Positions 7,910-17,164 of a stretch of 31,346 bases of DNA are shown here, in pieces. The notes beneath the pieces are model-generated. The model did no database searches. It had not been told where the DNA came from and was given only the letters and a program-made list of their open reading frames with translations. Source of the stretch: JAWLFY01 sp964462125 (GTDB lineage Bacteria > Planctomycetota > Planctomycetia > Pirellulales > Pirellulaceae); the NCBI GenBank assembly GCA_964462125.1, contig CAYWXT010000034.1, forward strand, positions 1 to 31,346, given 5' to 3'. The position numbers and the translations under genes were made by a program. The number at the start of each line of letters is the position of its first letter. Position 1 is the first letter of the stretch.

Positions 7910-9527
7910 CGGTTTCTGCTGTCGCTGGAGTGCCGGGATCGGGAGCGTCCGGGATGCGGTTCAATGTGTAGTACGCGTTGGGATGCAGCAAGGGACGACC
8001 GTCGGCGCTGCGGAGCCCCGCTGCGGTGAGCTCGTGCACGAACAACTCGCGCAACCCGTCGACCTGCAGTCGAACCGAACGGCCATCTTCGGAAACTGTC
8101 GCTTCGCCAATGGCCAAATCTCGCTTCTGAATTTCGTCGCTGCCGTAGGTGGAGTGATACAGATAGGTGTAACTGTTCATCGCGTAGGACCCCGCGTCGC
8201 TTGCGGTGGTCCGGTCGACCGGCTCAGTCAGGACCAGTTCAAACCCGTCGCTCAAAGCCCGCATCTCTTGGATCTCAAACGGCGTTTTCCCCGTCCAAAC
8301 CAATCGCTGCAGCCCATACGAGGACGAACCGAGACTGCTCCAACCACGGTTGGTCAGTCCCACGAACATGCTGCCGTCGGTCCCTTGGGCCATCCGCAAC
8401 ACCGCAGAGGCGAACCCGTGGCGGAAGGGAAAACAGGCCCCTTGGTACTCGCCGCCGACCTGCTCCAAAAAAACACGGTTGATCGACGCCTGGGTGAACT
8501 CGCCGACAAACAGTTGGCCGGCAAAGGGGCCGAACTGACCGTCGCTCGCATCGAGCATAATGTCGGTCGCCGACTGACCCGCTTTCTCATAAGGAAACCA
8601 GACCGCCGGCGGACGCAGCTGCGGCAATCGCTTGACCGCCTCCGGCATCGGCAGGCCCGCGGGGATCGAGTCGATGTCACGAATCGGTGACCCGGGCAAG
8701 TCCATCGACGCCAGCGACTCGGGATGATGAAACAAAACGCCAGAACGCATGTGGTGCAGCGAGCCGGCCGCCACCCAATTGCCTTGCTGGTCGCTGTAGA
8801 ACATGTCTCCCGCTGCGTTGGCACCGATGCCGGCGGGTGAACGCATGCCGGCACAGACCGGAATCAATTCGCCCTCTGGGGTCAGCTTCATCCCCCAGCC
8901 GCGCCAACGGCCCTGGCGATAACCCAGTGTCGGATGCTCCACCGTGCGGTTCAGCTGCTCCCCTTTGAGCCCCATCCCGATGTTGAGCGTGACCCACAGA
9001 TTCCCCTCCCCATCCAACTTCGGACCGTAGGCATACTCGTGATAATGCCCCGTCACGCCCCACCCTTTGGCAAGCGTTTCGTATTCGTCGGCTACCTGGT
9101 CGCCATTGCGATCCCGCAACCGGGTCAGCTCCGTCCGCTGGGCCGTGACCAGCGAATCGTTCCACCGCAACAACCCCAACGGTTCATGCAACGCCGAGGC
9201 GAACCGGTGGTAATCGACTTGACTCGGCGGCTCGTCGTAAACGCCGTCCAAGATCCAGACTTCGCCCTTGCGGATCGCGACCGCAATCTGCTCCTCGTCG
9301 AGCACGGCGATCCCGCTGACCTCCAACGCCAACCCTTCGGGAGCCGGTTGCCAATTCGGATCGCGGGAGTCGGACGCGGTTTCTGGTGTGAAAATCGAGA
9401 CGATCCGGTAATACTCGCTTTCGTCCTCCCCCCACGCACGGCTCGGCAACATGCCGACCAGGAGGCTCAGCAACACCCACGCGATTCTCTGGCCCCACCT
9501 CCGCTGGCTCACGATTGAGCTCACCAT
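7902..9527 (-). CDS. Secreted beta-propeller, PQQ/sorbosone-dehydrogenase-like protein
   Basis: This 541-aa protein begins with a signal peptide (MVSSIVSQRRWGQRIAWVLL, likely cleaved after SRAWG). The mature part reads like a soluble glucose/sorbosone-dehydrogenase-type propeller: GVTGHYHEYAYGPKLDGEGN, MRSPAGIGANAAGDMFYSDQ, GQLFVGEFTQASINRV and GFASAVLRMAQGTDGSMFVG. The last 100 residues form a separate beta-rich domain (FELVLTEPVDRTTASDAGSY). Planctomycetes commonly pair such propellers with c-type cytochromes, and here the ATG overlaps the stop of the pentaheme cytochrome gene by 7 bp. An electron-transfer pair outside the cytoplasm is inferred. It carries no CxxCH itself. Substrate and cofactor are unknown. 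Confidence 0.85.
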   Translation of the reverse strand: MVSSIVSQRRWGQRIAWVLLSLLVGMLPSRAWGEDESEYYRIVSIFTPETASDSRDPNWQPAPEGLALEVSGIAVLDEEQIAVAIRKGEVWILDGVYDEPPSQVDYHRFASALHEPLGLLRWNDSLVTAQRTELTRLRDRNGDQVADEYETLAKGWGVTGHYHEYAYGPKLDGEGNLWVTLNIGMGLKGEQLNRTVEHPTLGYRQGRWRGWGMKLTPEGELIPVCAGMRSPAGIGANAAGDMFYSDQQGNWVAAGSLHHMRSGVLFHHPESLASMDLPGSPIRDIDSIPAGLPMPEAVKRLPQLRPPAVWFPYEKAGQSATDIMLDASDGQFGPFAGQLFVGEFTQASINRVFLEQVGGEYQGACFPFRHGFASAVLRMAQGTDGSMFVGLTNRGWSSLGSSSYGLQRLVWTGKTPFEIQEMRALSDGFELVLTEPVDRTTASDAGSYAMNSYTYLYHSTYGSDEIQKRDLAIGEATVSEDGRSVRLQVDGLRELFVHELTAAGLRSADGRPLLHPNAYYTLNRIPDAPDPGTPATAETDD

Positions 9528-12142
9528 TGATACGAAACCTCCAAGGTCAACTCATTCGCCACCTCCAGCGGCAGCAACCACTCGGCCCCCTCTGCCGTCT
9601 CGCGAATCCGTCCGCCACCAGCGTCCACCGCCGACCCGCTGACCTCGACGCGGAGGCCCGAAGCCGCCTCGGCAAAGGTGTCGTCCTGGCGCTCGATCTC
9701 GGATGCGGCCAGCGCGCGGAACCAAAGCTGCACTGGCTCACCGGCGCCGTCGCTTGCATCCTCGCTGGATGGACTTGCGTTTTCACGGGGACGAACCGTC
9801 AAACGTCGCGTCAGTCCCCGCGTTCCCTCCGGCATGATCCGATCTTCGATCTCCACCTCCCCGCAACGGGATCGAAACGTCGGGACGCCATCCTCGTCGA
9901 CTCGGTATCCCTTGAACTGACAGGTTGGTTCCCCGAGATCAAAGGCCGGCCACGGTTGCTCCGCATCAACCAATCTCGCCAACGGCGTGGCGGTGTCCAA
10001 CGCGATGAAGTCCTCCCCCAACGGTTCGGCGGGTGGGGCAAACCGGCTGAACCACGTTCCTTGGGAATCGAGAAACCGGCCCCTCCATGCCCCGGCGAGC
10101 CGAACTCGCTCGGCATCAAAGGCAATGTGCACTCCGGCTGGGAAGCCAACCGCGATCGCGTGCGTTCCCGCCGCTTCCATGAACGTTCGCAACACGATCG
10201 GGCGTTCCGTCGGCCGTAGTTCGTAATCCTGCGACCGCACCTCCTCGATCTTGCCCGGCAACGGCTGCCGATCAAGATCTTTCAAGTAGGTCCAAATCGC
10301 CGCCAGCTGAAGCTCGGTGTCCCCATCCAGGACCTTCGCGTTTTGGCTTTGCCCATCCGGAAAGAAGGTGGGCATCCGGGTCCGAGCTTTCAGACTCCCA
10401 GGGTTCAAAACAAAATCATGGAACCAATCGGGATGAACCCGATCGGCGATCCCCTCCAGATCGATGCCGACGACTCCGGGAAGGGCATAGCCGCGAAAAG
10501 AGTGACACTCGACGCAACCGGCATCCATCAATTGACGTCCTGCGGCGGCCAAGGCTTTCTGGGAAACATCGTGCTCCAGCGCAGCGGCATAGGCTTCTCG
10601 TTCGATCTCCTCCGCCGGCTTGCTCGACTCTCCGCGATCGGCTGCGGAAAACATCTCGGGCAACGTTTCAACCTGGGACGCCGGGTAGCGCGGCATGCGA
10701 ATCTGCATGTGGGGTCGGACATCGCCGCTGCCCTCCAACACCTTTTTGAGCGACGGTTCCCTCAGCTTCCGACCGGCACCGGACAACGGCGGCGGCAAGC
10801 GGCCTTCGTCCCCCAAGTCAACATTGCCGACCGTTTCGAAGTGGGGCCGGCGATACCGTCCGACGCCGCCGATTTGGTCCCGCTTGTGACAGGCATAGCA
10901 GTTCAGCCGCAGCAATTCTGCGCGTAGTGATTCGGACGCCCCCCCATTCCCCGCCGACTCAGCCTCCGCTGGCGACTGGATCTCAGCGAGCGCCGTACCG
11001 ATGGTTTCGACCTGCCGCGATGTCAATGCGTAGCGCGGACGCTTCGCCGCTGGTTCCAAGAGACACGAACCGGTGCCGCCGGTGTCCAAGGTCGCGAGCG
11101 ATGGAGCGCGCGGCGGACGCCATGCTTCAGCCGTTTCGTCGGGCTCACCCGTCTCATGACAATTTGCGCAGCCGAGACTGAAAAACTGCTGGCGGCCGCG
11201 CTTGATTAACTTGGCGTCGGTGAGTGGCTCCGCCGGCCGCGGCGGGTGACCGTCTGCCTCACCGCTTGACCGCACGGCCCCCCCGTCACGTTCGATGAGA
11301 TAAGCTGCGATGTCGGCCGCCTCAACAGCCAGTAACTTCAAGTTCGGCATCCGGCCGCTCGGTCGCGTCACCTCCGGGTCGTATAGAAAATGGGTCAGCG
11401 ACTTCGACGTGTACTTGTCCGCCAGGTTGGGGAGCGGGACCGATTCGACGCGGCGGGCAGCGGAGTCGAGCCCGAACTCCTCCAGCTCTTCCGGCTCGAG
11501 TTCGTCCAGCAACGCATCGAGGGTCGAGTCGGCCGAGGGCGTCGCCTCCACCGCCGGGTCCGCGGCATGACAGGCGACGCAGCCGACCGAGTGGTAGAGC
11601 GAACGACCGCGGTCGGCATCGCCCCCAGCCCAAAATTGGTGCGGGACCGGGTTCAGCCCGCTCCCCTTGATCGCGGGAAAATCTCCCTGACGCGATCCCA
11701 GGTAAGCGACCAAGGCGTCGATCGCTGCCTCCTTCTCCGTCGCCGACATTGCGTGCAACAGATCCGGCATGGTGGTACCTGGCTTGGTCGCAGCAGGAGA
11801 CCGCAAATACGCCGCGATCCAATCGGGGTGCAACCGTGTTCCCACACGATCGAGACGCGGCCCGCTTTTGGCTTGCAGCGATTCATCGTCGGCCGCATGG
11901 CAGGCTGTGCAGCTCAGCTCGCTCAGGAGCAAGCGACCACCGGTCCCGGCATCGACGTCACCATGGGCGGCGAAGCGGTCGAACGCGGCGACATGCGGGC
12001 TCCCGGAATCCTGCCGCCCTGGCTCACGGGCCAAGCCGGGTTCGCTGGACAACGCCGCTGCTGAACCGAGTGCAATCAAACCAGCCACAAGGAGCCGCAG
12101 CCCGTGCGGAACGGGATCCAGTCGATGAGGCAGTCTCCGCAT
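9521..12142 (-). CDS. Pentaheme c-type cytochrome, planctomycete type
   Basis: This 873-aa exported protein has an N-terminal signal segment (LRLLVAGLIALGSAAALSS) and five CxxCH haem-attachment sites: CTACH (78), CVACH (188), CANCH (325), CYACH (415) and CVECH (543). Candidate methionine ligands lie in TTMPDL, GRMPNL, IRMPRYP and RMPTFF downstream of several sites. The last 230 residues lack haem motifs and resemble the beta-rich tail seen in planctomycete cytochrome/propeller proteins (THAIAVGFPAGVHIAFDAE). The ATG at 12142 has AGGAG just upstream. The propeller gene follows with a 7-bp overlap. The likely role is accepting electrons from the partner dehydrogenase; this is inference from context. 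Confidence 0.9.
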   Translation of the reverse strand: MRRLPHRLDPVPHGLRLLVAGLIALGSAAALSSEPGLAREPGRQDSGSPHVAAFDRFAAHGDVDAGTGGRLLLSELSCTACHAADDESLQAKSGPRLDRVGTRLHPDWIAAYLRSPAATKPGTTMPDLLHAMSATEKEAAIDALVAYLGSRQGDFPAIKGSGLNPVPHQFWAGGDADRGRSLYHSVGCVACHAADPAVEATPSADSTLDALLDELEPEELEEFGLDSAARRVESVPLPNLADKYTSKSLTHFLYDPEVTRPSGRMPNLKLLAVEAADIAAYLIERDGGAVRSSGEADGHPPRPAEPLTDAKLIKRGRQQFFSLGCANCHETGEPDETAEAWRPPRAPSLATLDTGGTGSCLLEPAAKRPRYALTSRQVETIGTALAEIQSPAEAESAGNGGASESLRAELLRLNCYACHKRDQIGGVGRYRRPHFETVGNVDLGDEGRLPPPLSGAGRKLREPSLKKVLEGSGDVRPHMQIRMPRYPASQVETLPEMFSAADRGESSKPAEEIEREAYAAALEHDVSQKALAAAGRQLMDAGCVECHSFRGYALPGVVGIDLEGIADRVHPDWFHDFVLNPGSLKARTRMPTFFPDGQSQNAKVLDGDTELQLAAIWTYLKDLDRQPLPGKIEEVRSQDYELRPTERPIVLRTFMEAAGTHAIAVGFPAGVHIAFDAERVRLAGAWRGRFLDSQGTWFSRFAPPAEPLGEDFIALDTATPLARLVDAEQPWPAFDLGEPTCQFKGYRVDEDGVPTFRSRCGEVEIEDRIMPEGTRGLTRRLTVRPRENASPSSEDASDGAGEPVQLWFRALAASEIERQDDTFAEAASGLRVEVSGSAVDAGGGRIRETAEGAEWLLPLEVANELTLEVSYQW

Positions 12143-12204
12143 TCGCTCCTTTCCCTATTGCTCGGTTCACCATGGACAATCCCGCACCAGTCTAATTGAT
12201 GCCC

Positions 12205-12235
12205 AGCCGTAGCACAGTCTGCCAGCCTGTCGGCT
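12205..12235. repeat. Intergenic hairpin between coiled-coil and cytochrome genes
   Basis: On the plus strand AGCCG...ACAG pairs with CTGT-CGGCT, giving a nine-base-pair stem with a four-base bulge (TAGC) and a nine-base loop. There is no T-tract. It fills much of the 94-bp gap between the two genes and may be a processing or partial-termination site within the transcript, or a dispersed palindrome. Confidence 0.4.
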
Positions 12236-12236
12236 C

Positions 12237-13712
12237 TCACTCGTCGGCCGCGGTCAGGGCGTCGATGCGCTCCTGGATCGACTGGTGGATCTGCCTCAGC
12301 TCCGCCTGCAGTTGCTGGTTGCTGCGGTACAGCCGGACGAGTGTTGCACGCCGCTGGTCGACCTGGTCCGCCAGTTCGCTATGGTAGCTGTCGATCGCCT
12401 GCGCCTCGACCTGGAACTGAGCGAGGTCTTGTTCGAGGTTGTCCCGAACCTCCTGTTCCCGCTGGATCAGTTGAATCGTTTTGTCGGTCGCGTCGGTCAA
12501 CACCTGCTGTTCGAACTGCAGCTGGGTTTCGCGGTTGGCGAGTTGGTCGAGCAGGAGGCGAATCCGGCGGAGACCGAAGCGGTAATCATTCAGGGGGCGA
12601 ACATAGAAGCGGTCGATTTCTCGGACGACTCCTTCTTCGACCAGCTGATCGGCGGCCTCTTCCTTGACCGCGATTCGGTCCCCGGAACTGAAGGACACCT
12701 CCCCATCGGCATGCTGCAGCCGGCTGTCGATGGCCCGCCCGATGCCATCGAAGTAGCTGTCTTCGAGCGTCTCAAACGCCCCACGCTGGTCGGGGCTATC
12801 GACCGTGATGGAGTATTGCTCGGTGAACTCGACCATCAACCAGCGGGTTTCCGGAGGGTCGTCGGAGCTGGCCCGTGACCCGTCGCGGAGGTATGCCTCC
12901 AGGGTTTCGTCGAAGGCCTCTTGCAGCTCCGGGTTCTGGGTCTCGCGTTCAAACAGCCGCCGAACCAGCTCTTCGTCGACCCGTCCGAAGAGATTTTCAT
13001 CGCTCGGCTCGCTTCCCTCCGCGATGAAGGGCTGGTGTCCGTCGAGGGGGAGCAATTCATAGAGGGACCAGCGAGCCGCATCGCCGCTGGCGATCGCTTG
13101 CTGCGGTCCCTGCTCGAGCTGGCCGGTCGGCGTCAGGGTGAGCTGGTCGGGGGTGCTCTCGGCGACCTGAAACTCGCCCAGGTAATTGCGCGGAATCGGC
13201 ACTTCGGCATCGGGGGCCGGTCGCTCGGCGAATCCGTAAACCACCATGCCTTGCGGCACCAAAGGCTCCGTTGGAGGTTCGGGTTCCGCTTCAGGCTCCA
13301 TGCCTGGGACGGTGTCGGGCGGCGGTTGAACCAGGATGATGCCCTCGTCCGAGGCGTCTCGGAGGCGCAGATGTCGCCAGCGACGCCCCGCCTCGATCCC
13401 CATCTCGGAAAGCTGCTGCGACAGGAGGCGTGCGCCTTGGCCAACATTGGGGTCGGCGGGGTCACCGTACTTGAGTTCGTCGTTGCGTTCGCGTTCCTGC
13501 TCCAGACGATCCTCCAATTCCTCCTTTACCTCGTGCCAGGCGCTGCGGCTGCGGAGCGCCCCGGCGGTGGGAAAGAGAAAGATCACCGCGAGCAGCATCG
13601 TGATGCTGACCGCGACCAGTTGGTACCACCTCCAGTAGGGCGCGGCCTTCCAAACGACCACAAAGTAGCCGATGACCAGGACGATCAAAAAACCGAGAAT
13701 CGCGAACTGCAT
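12237..13712 (-). CDS. Membrane-anchored coiled-coil protein, two N-terminal TM helices
   Basis: I do not recognise a named family. From the ATG at 13712 the protein is 491 aa. It starts with two hydrophobic helices (MQFAILGFLIVLVIGYFVVVW and LVAVSITMLLAVIFLFPTAG), followed by a charged coiled coil (SAWHEVKEELEDRLEQERERNDEL), a proline/glutamate-rich linker, a central globular part of about 200 residues, and a C-terminal coiled coil (LLLDQLANRETQLQFEQQVL through QQLQAELRQIHQSIQERIDAL). It is probably an inner-membrane protein with a large soluble part. It is divergent from the giant TolC-like gene, which suggests a joint envelope role. A GTG at 13751 is an alternative start, but it would put 13 extra residues ahead of the first helix. 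Confidence 0.8.
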   Translation of the reverse strand: MQFAILGFLIVLVIGYFVVVWKAAPYWRWYQLVAVSITMLLAVIFLFPTAGALRSRSAWHEVKEELEDRLEQERERNDELKYGDPADPNVGQGARLLSQQLSEMGIEAGRRWRHLRLRDASDEGIILVQPPPDTVPGMEPEAEPEPPTEPLVPQGMVVYGFAERPAPDAEVPIPRNYLGEFQVAESTPDQLTLTPTGQLEQGPQQAIASGDAARWSLYELLPLDGHQPFIAEGSEPSDENLFGRVDEELVRRLFERETQNPELQEAFDETLEAYLRDGSRASSDDPPETRWLMVEFTEQYSITVDSPDQRGAFETLEDSYFDGIGRAIDSRLQHADGEVSFSSGDRIAVKEEAADQLVEEGVVREIDRFYVRPLNDYRFGLRRIRLLLDQLANRETQLQFEQQVLTDATDKTIQLIQREQEVRDNLEQDLAQFQVEAQAIDSYHSELADQVDQRRATLVRLYRSNQQLQAELRQIHQSIQERIDALTAADE

Positions 13713-13799
13713 TGATCGACCGTGGAAGAGACGTCCGAAGGGCAACACCACCCTGCGCCGCGAAGACGAAACGGAGAAGGAGCCGGCGGCACCTTCCGG

Positions 13800-13828
13800 A
13801 TATTAAATTGGGCAATTTGGGACGTCAA
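13800..13828 (-). promoter_or_regulatory. Sigma70-like promoter for the coiled-coil membrane protein gene
   Basis: On the minus strand TTGACG (13828-13823) and TAATAT (13805-13800) are separated by exactly 17 bases, and the spacer contains the palindrome-like AAATTGCCCAATTT. The expected start site is about 80 bases ahead of the ATG at 13712. In the rest of 13713-14089 I see a G-rich tract near 13890-13910 and no convincing plus-strand promoter for the divergent TolC-like gene. Confidence 0.5.
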
Positions 13829-14089
13829 GCATTTCTCGGTTATCCCAGCCCTCATTTTGAGTCTTGCTTGGGCAGTTAGGCCCGTCCAGGGGGGTGGTGG
13901 GAGGGCTGGATTCCGTGATCGGAACAACCGTCACTACCGGACCCCGATCGGCGCGTGTTGGGGGTGGGGGCCGCTGGCTGCTGTGAAGCCCACGTGGGGA
14001 GATGGCCGAGACAGATACAGATCGGACCGGTCGCACGGCTTGCGCTGGTCCTGCCTGAGCTGTCGAATCCCACGTTCCCGACGGTTGCC

Positions 14090-17000
14090 GTGATCACAAC
14101 AACATCATCTCATTGGAAATCGCTTCGACCGCGCCGTTTTCGGCCGGTGTCCGTCATCGCTCCTGCCCTGCTGGTGGTGATATTCGCCTCGGTGGGTTGT
14201 CACCGGCAATTCTACCGGCGGCAGGCGGACCTGGAAGTCAACTCGCTGTTGGAGGAGAAGAACCGGCACATTGCCCGGCCGTCCTCGGCGGCGCCGCGGA
14301 TCGACGTGGATCGTCGGAGCCGGATGTTCAACCCGTTCGACCTCGATTTTCAACCGATGCCGACGGACGACCCCGCGTCGTACCGTTACATGGAGGCTGT
14401 CGACGGGCGGCGAGGCTATCCGTTGTGGCAAGCGTCGGGGGTGACCAACACGGCGGAGAGTCCTGATTGGTGGCAGTTCCTGCCGCTCGATGAGGACGGC
14501 GTGTTGGTGCTCAACAGCGAGAACGCGGTCCAGATCGCGATGTTGCACTCCCCGGAGTACCAGGAGCAACTGGAGGATCTATACCTCTCGGCATTGGCGG
14601 TCAGTGCCGAGCGTTTCCAGTTTGACACCCAGTTCTTCGGCGGGGCCGAGGCGATCTTCACCACCGACGGTCCGCGGCGAGGCTTCGGCACTGGCAGCAG
14701 CACGACCGTGGAGGTCGGACCCTCCAGCGCCGGCCGGCGCGATCTGGCCATGCAGCGGCGGTTCGCGACCGGGGCGGACCTGGTCGTGGGGGTGGCCAAC
14801 AACATCGTGTGGGAACTGAGCGGGCCCAATTCGCAAAGCGCCTCGACGGTGCTTGACTTCAGTCTGCTGCAGCCGCTGCTGCGGGGGGCTGGCCGCGACC
14901 GCGTGCTGGAGCGATTGACATTTTCCGAGCGGGCACTGTTGGCCAACGTGCGAGCGTTTGAACGCTACCGCCGCAGTTTCTTCTTGAACGTCACCATCGG
15001 CCGGCCGCTGGAGAGCCGCCCCGGGGTCAACGGCCCGTCGACCAACGTCAGCGGCAATGCGTTCACCTCCGCCGGCGGATTTCTCGGGCTGTTGGAAACG
15101 CAACTCCAGATCCGCAACAGCGAAGAGAACATCGCCCGGTTGAAGGAGAGCTTGGTGATCGCCGAAGACGCCTTGATCGAAAGCTTGACCACGATCCCCG
15201 ACAACACCGTCCAGATCATCACCGAGCGGTTGCAGGTCGAGCAAACCCGCTCGCAGTTGCTCAACGCCGAGACGGGCCTGATCAATCAGCAGGTCGCCTT
15301 TCAACGCTCGGTCGATGCCTTCCTGCGGACACTCGGCCTGCCGCCCTACATCTGCGTGAGACTCGATGACCCGATTCTCGACAGTTTCGAGTTGATCGAC
15401 CGCGATCTTAGAGGGCGGCGGGAAGAACTTTCGAATCTGCGTTCCGGGGTCGGGGAGATCAACGTCTCGATCCTCGACGCCGCCACCTTCGAGGAGGACC
15501 CTTCGGCGGACTCTATCGAGCCGATGGTCGACTGGACGCCGCAAATCGCCGACTCCGTCCGGGAACTCCGCGATCGTTTCGCGCCCCTGGTCAATTTCAA
15601 CGAGACGCTGATCCGTGATGACATGCCGCGTGTCCGGGAGGACATCGAGCTCCTTGAGGAAACGCTGCCCGAACGAAGGACGCAAAACGAATCGTTGCGA
15701 AACCTGTATCGCCGTGAACAGCAGCAGATTTGCTCGCTGTTGAACCTCACCGAACTCGACGAGTCAGTCTTGGATATCTCGGAACTGGAGGAGTTGGGGA
15801 GCGACCTGAACGAGCGCTACGTGCAACTCATCGAACAGTTCGAGTCGTTCGACGAACAGATCGCGCAGTTGTACCAGGTCCTCGATACGCTGGTTGAAGA
15901 TGGGCCGGGGGTGGACGATCCGAGAGTGATCGCGCAACAGCTCCGCGATGATGTGATCGTTCCGTCGCAGGAACTGCTTTCGGAGATCGGTGAAGCGGTG
16001 CTCGCCGCGCAGCTGATCCAGGCCCGGGCCCGTTCCGAAAGCGTGATGCTGCCGGATGTCGATATCGACGCGGCGACGGCACTGGCCATCGCCCGCCGGA
16101 ATCGTCGCGACTGGGCCAACGCCCGGGCCGAGCTGGTCGATTCCTGGCGGCTGATTGAATTCAACGCCGATCAACTGGAAAGCACCCTGGACTTGACCTT
16201 CAGCGGCGACGTGCAGAATGTCGGCAGCAACCCGCTCGACCTCCGCACCAACACCGGACGACTGCGGGTCGGATTGCAGTGGGACGCTCCGATCACCCGG
16301 TTGCTGGAACGGAACAACTACCGCTCGGCCCTGATCGATTACGAACGGGCCAAACGAAATTACTACTCCTTTGAGGACACCGTTTGGCAGTTGCTGCGGG
16401 CCGAGGTTCGGCAGCTGCAGGCCAATCAGCTGAATTTCGAACTTGGGCGTCAAAGCCTGCGGGTCGCAGCCTCCCAGATCGAACTGAACGAGGACCGGAG
16501 GGCCGCCAGCGAGGCCCGCGGACAACGGCCTGGACCGACCGCCGCCCGTGACAACATCGAGGCCCTCGACCGATTGTTGCGAGCCCAGAACTCCCTGTTG
16601 AACATCTTCGTCAGCAATGAAGTCGTCCGCCGCGGACTCTTCTTCGACCTGGGAACGATGGAGTTGACCTCCGAAGGACTCTGGATCGATCCCGGGGAAA
16701 TCGATACCGACATGATGCTCTCCCTGGCCGGGACCGATGCCGGCGGGATGATCCATTCCGGCCTCGAAGGTTGCGGACTCCCCCTGCGAGGTCAGCCGCA
16801 AGAGCCTGACTTCGGCATGCTGCAGGATGATGGCACCGTCATGGAGGAGATCGAAACGCCCGATGCCCCCTCGGCCCTGGAACCGGCGAGCGATCCACCG
16901 CTGGATACGCTGCCGCCAAACGAACCGGAAGGAACGATCGAAACGCTCCCCGCCGACCCCAGTGATCAGCGCCGCGACGATTCAGCGGCCGATCGATCTG

Positions 17001-17164
17001 CCGAGCCATCACCGTTCGCCAGTGACGCCGAACCGTTCGAGGTTCATCAAATGGGCGGCAGCGAGCAGGGCCGCGCCCAGCGGGGTCAGGAAAGGCTGGA
17101 CCAAGCTCAGCCCCCGGAACAGTGGCTCCCCGAAGATCGCGTCCCCAGCAGCGGGGCTCAGTAG
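14090..17164 (+). CDS. Very large TolC-family outer-membrane lipoprotein
   Basis: From the GTG at 14090 the protein is 1024 aa, about twice the usual TolC length. A basic n-region (HWKSLRPRRFRP), a hydrophobic stretch and the lipobox SVGC (Cys at about 37) predict a lipoprotein. OEP-type helical regions appear at about 137-420 (FSLLQPLLRGAGRDRVLERL) and 655-860 (TALAIARRNRRDWANARAEL, LQWDAPITRLLERNNYRSAL). Between them lies an acidic coiled-coil insert of about 230 residues. The C-terminus (about 900 onward) is proline/acid-rich. No membrane-fusion or pump gene is adjacent. The last 51 codons overlap the convergent merC-like gene and are probably accidental read-through of its antisense strand. 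The start is uncertain: the frame is open from 13955, and a GTG at 14147 is possible. Confidence 0.88.
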   Translation: MITTTSSHWKSLRPRRFRPVSVIAPALLVVIFASVGCHRQFYRRQADLEVNSLLEEKNRHIARPSSAAPRIDVDRRSRMFNPFDLDFQPMPTDDPASYRYMEAVDGRRGYPLWQASGVTNTAESPDWWQFLPLDEDGVLVLNSENAVQIAMLHSPEYQEQLEDLYLSALAVSAERFQFDTQFFGGAEAIFTTDGPRRGFGTGSSTTVEVGPSSAGRRDLAMQRRFATGADLVVGVANNIVWELSGPNSQSASTVLDFSLLQPLLRGAGRDRVLERLTFSERALLANVRAFERYRRSFFLNVTIGRPLESRPGVNGPSTNVSGNAFTSAGGFLGLLETQLQIRNSEENIARLKESLVIAEDALIESLTTIPDNTVQIITERLQVEQTRSQLLNAETGLINQQVAFQRSVDAFLRTLGLPPYICVRLDDPILDSFELIDRDLRGRREELSNLRSGVGEINVSILDAATFEEDPSADSIEPMVDWTPQIADSVRELRDRFAPLVNFNETLIRDDMPRVREDIELLEETLPERRTQNESLRNLYRREQQQICSLLNLTELDESVLDISELEELGSDLNERYVQLIEQFESFDEQIAQLYQVLDTLVEDGPGVDDPRVIAQQLRDDVIVPSQELLSEIGEAVLAAQLIQARARSESVMLPDVDIDAATALAIARRNRRDWANARAELVDSWRLIEFNADQLESTLDLTFSGDVQNVGSNPLDLRTNTGRLRVGLQWDAPITRLLERNNYRSALIDYERAKRNYYSFEDTVWQLLRAEVRQLQANQLNFELGRQSLRVAASQIELNEDRRAASEARGQRPGPTAARDNIEALDRLLRAQNSLLNIFVSNEVVRRGLFFDLGTMELTSEGLWIDPGEIDTDMMLSLAGTDAGGMIHSGLEGCGLPLRGQPQEPDFGMLQDDGTVMEEIETPDAPSALEPASDPPLDTLPPNEPEGTIETLPADPSDQRRDDSAADRSAEPSPFASDAEPFEVHQMGGSEQGRAQRGQERLDQAQPPEQWLPEDRVPSSGAQ

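Noticed and set aside
13880..13910. G-quadruplex regulatory element
   Set aside because: The G runs are irregular and the genome is GC-rich; nothing positions it relative to a promoter.
15764..16801. Minus-strand open frame of 345 codons
   Set aside because: It is antisense to the second OEP region of the TolC-like gene, with no recognisable domain or start signal.
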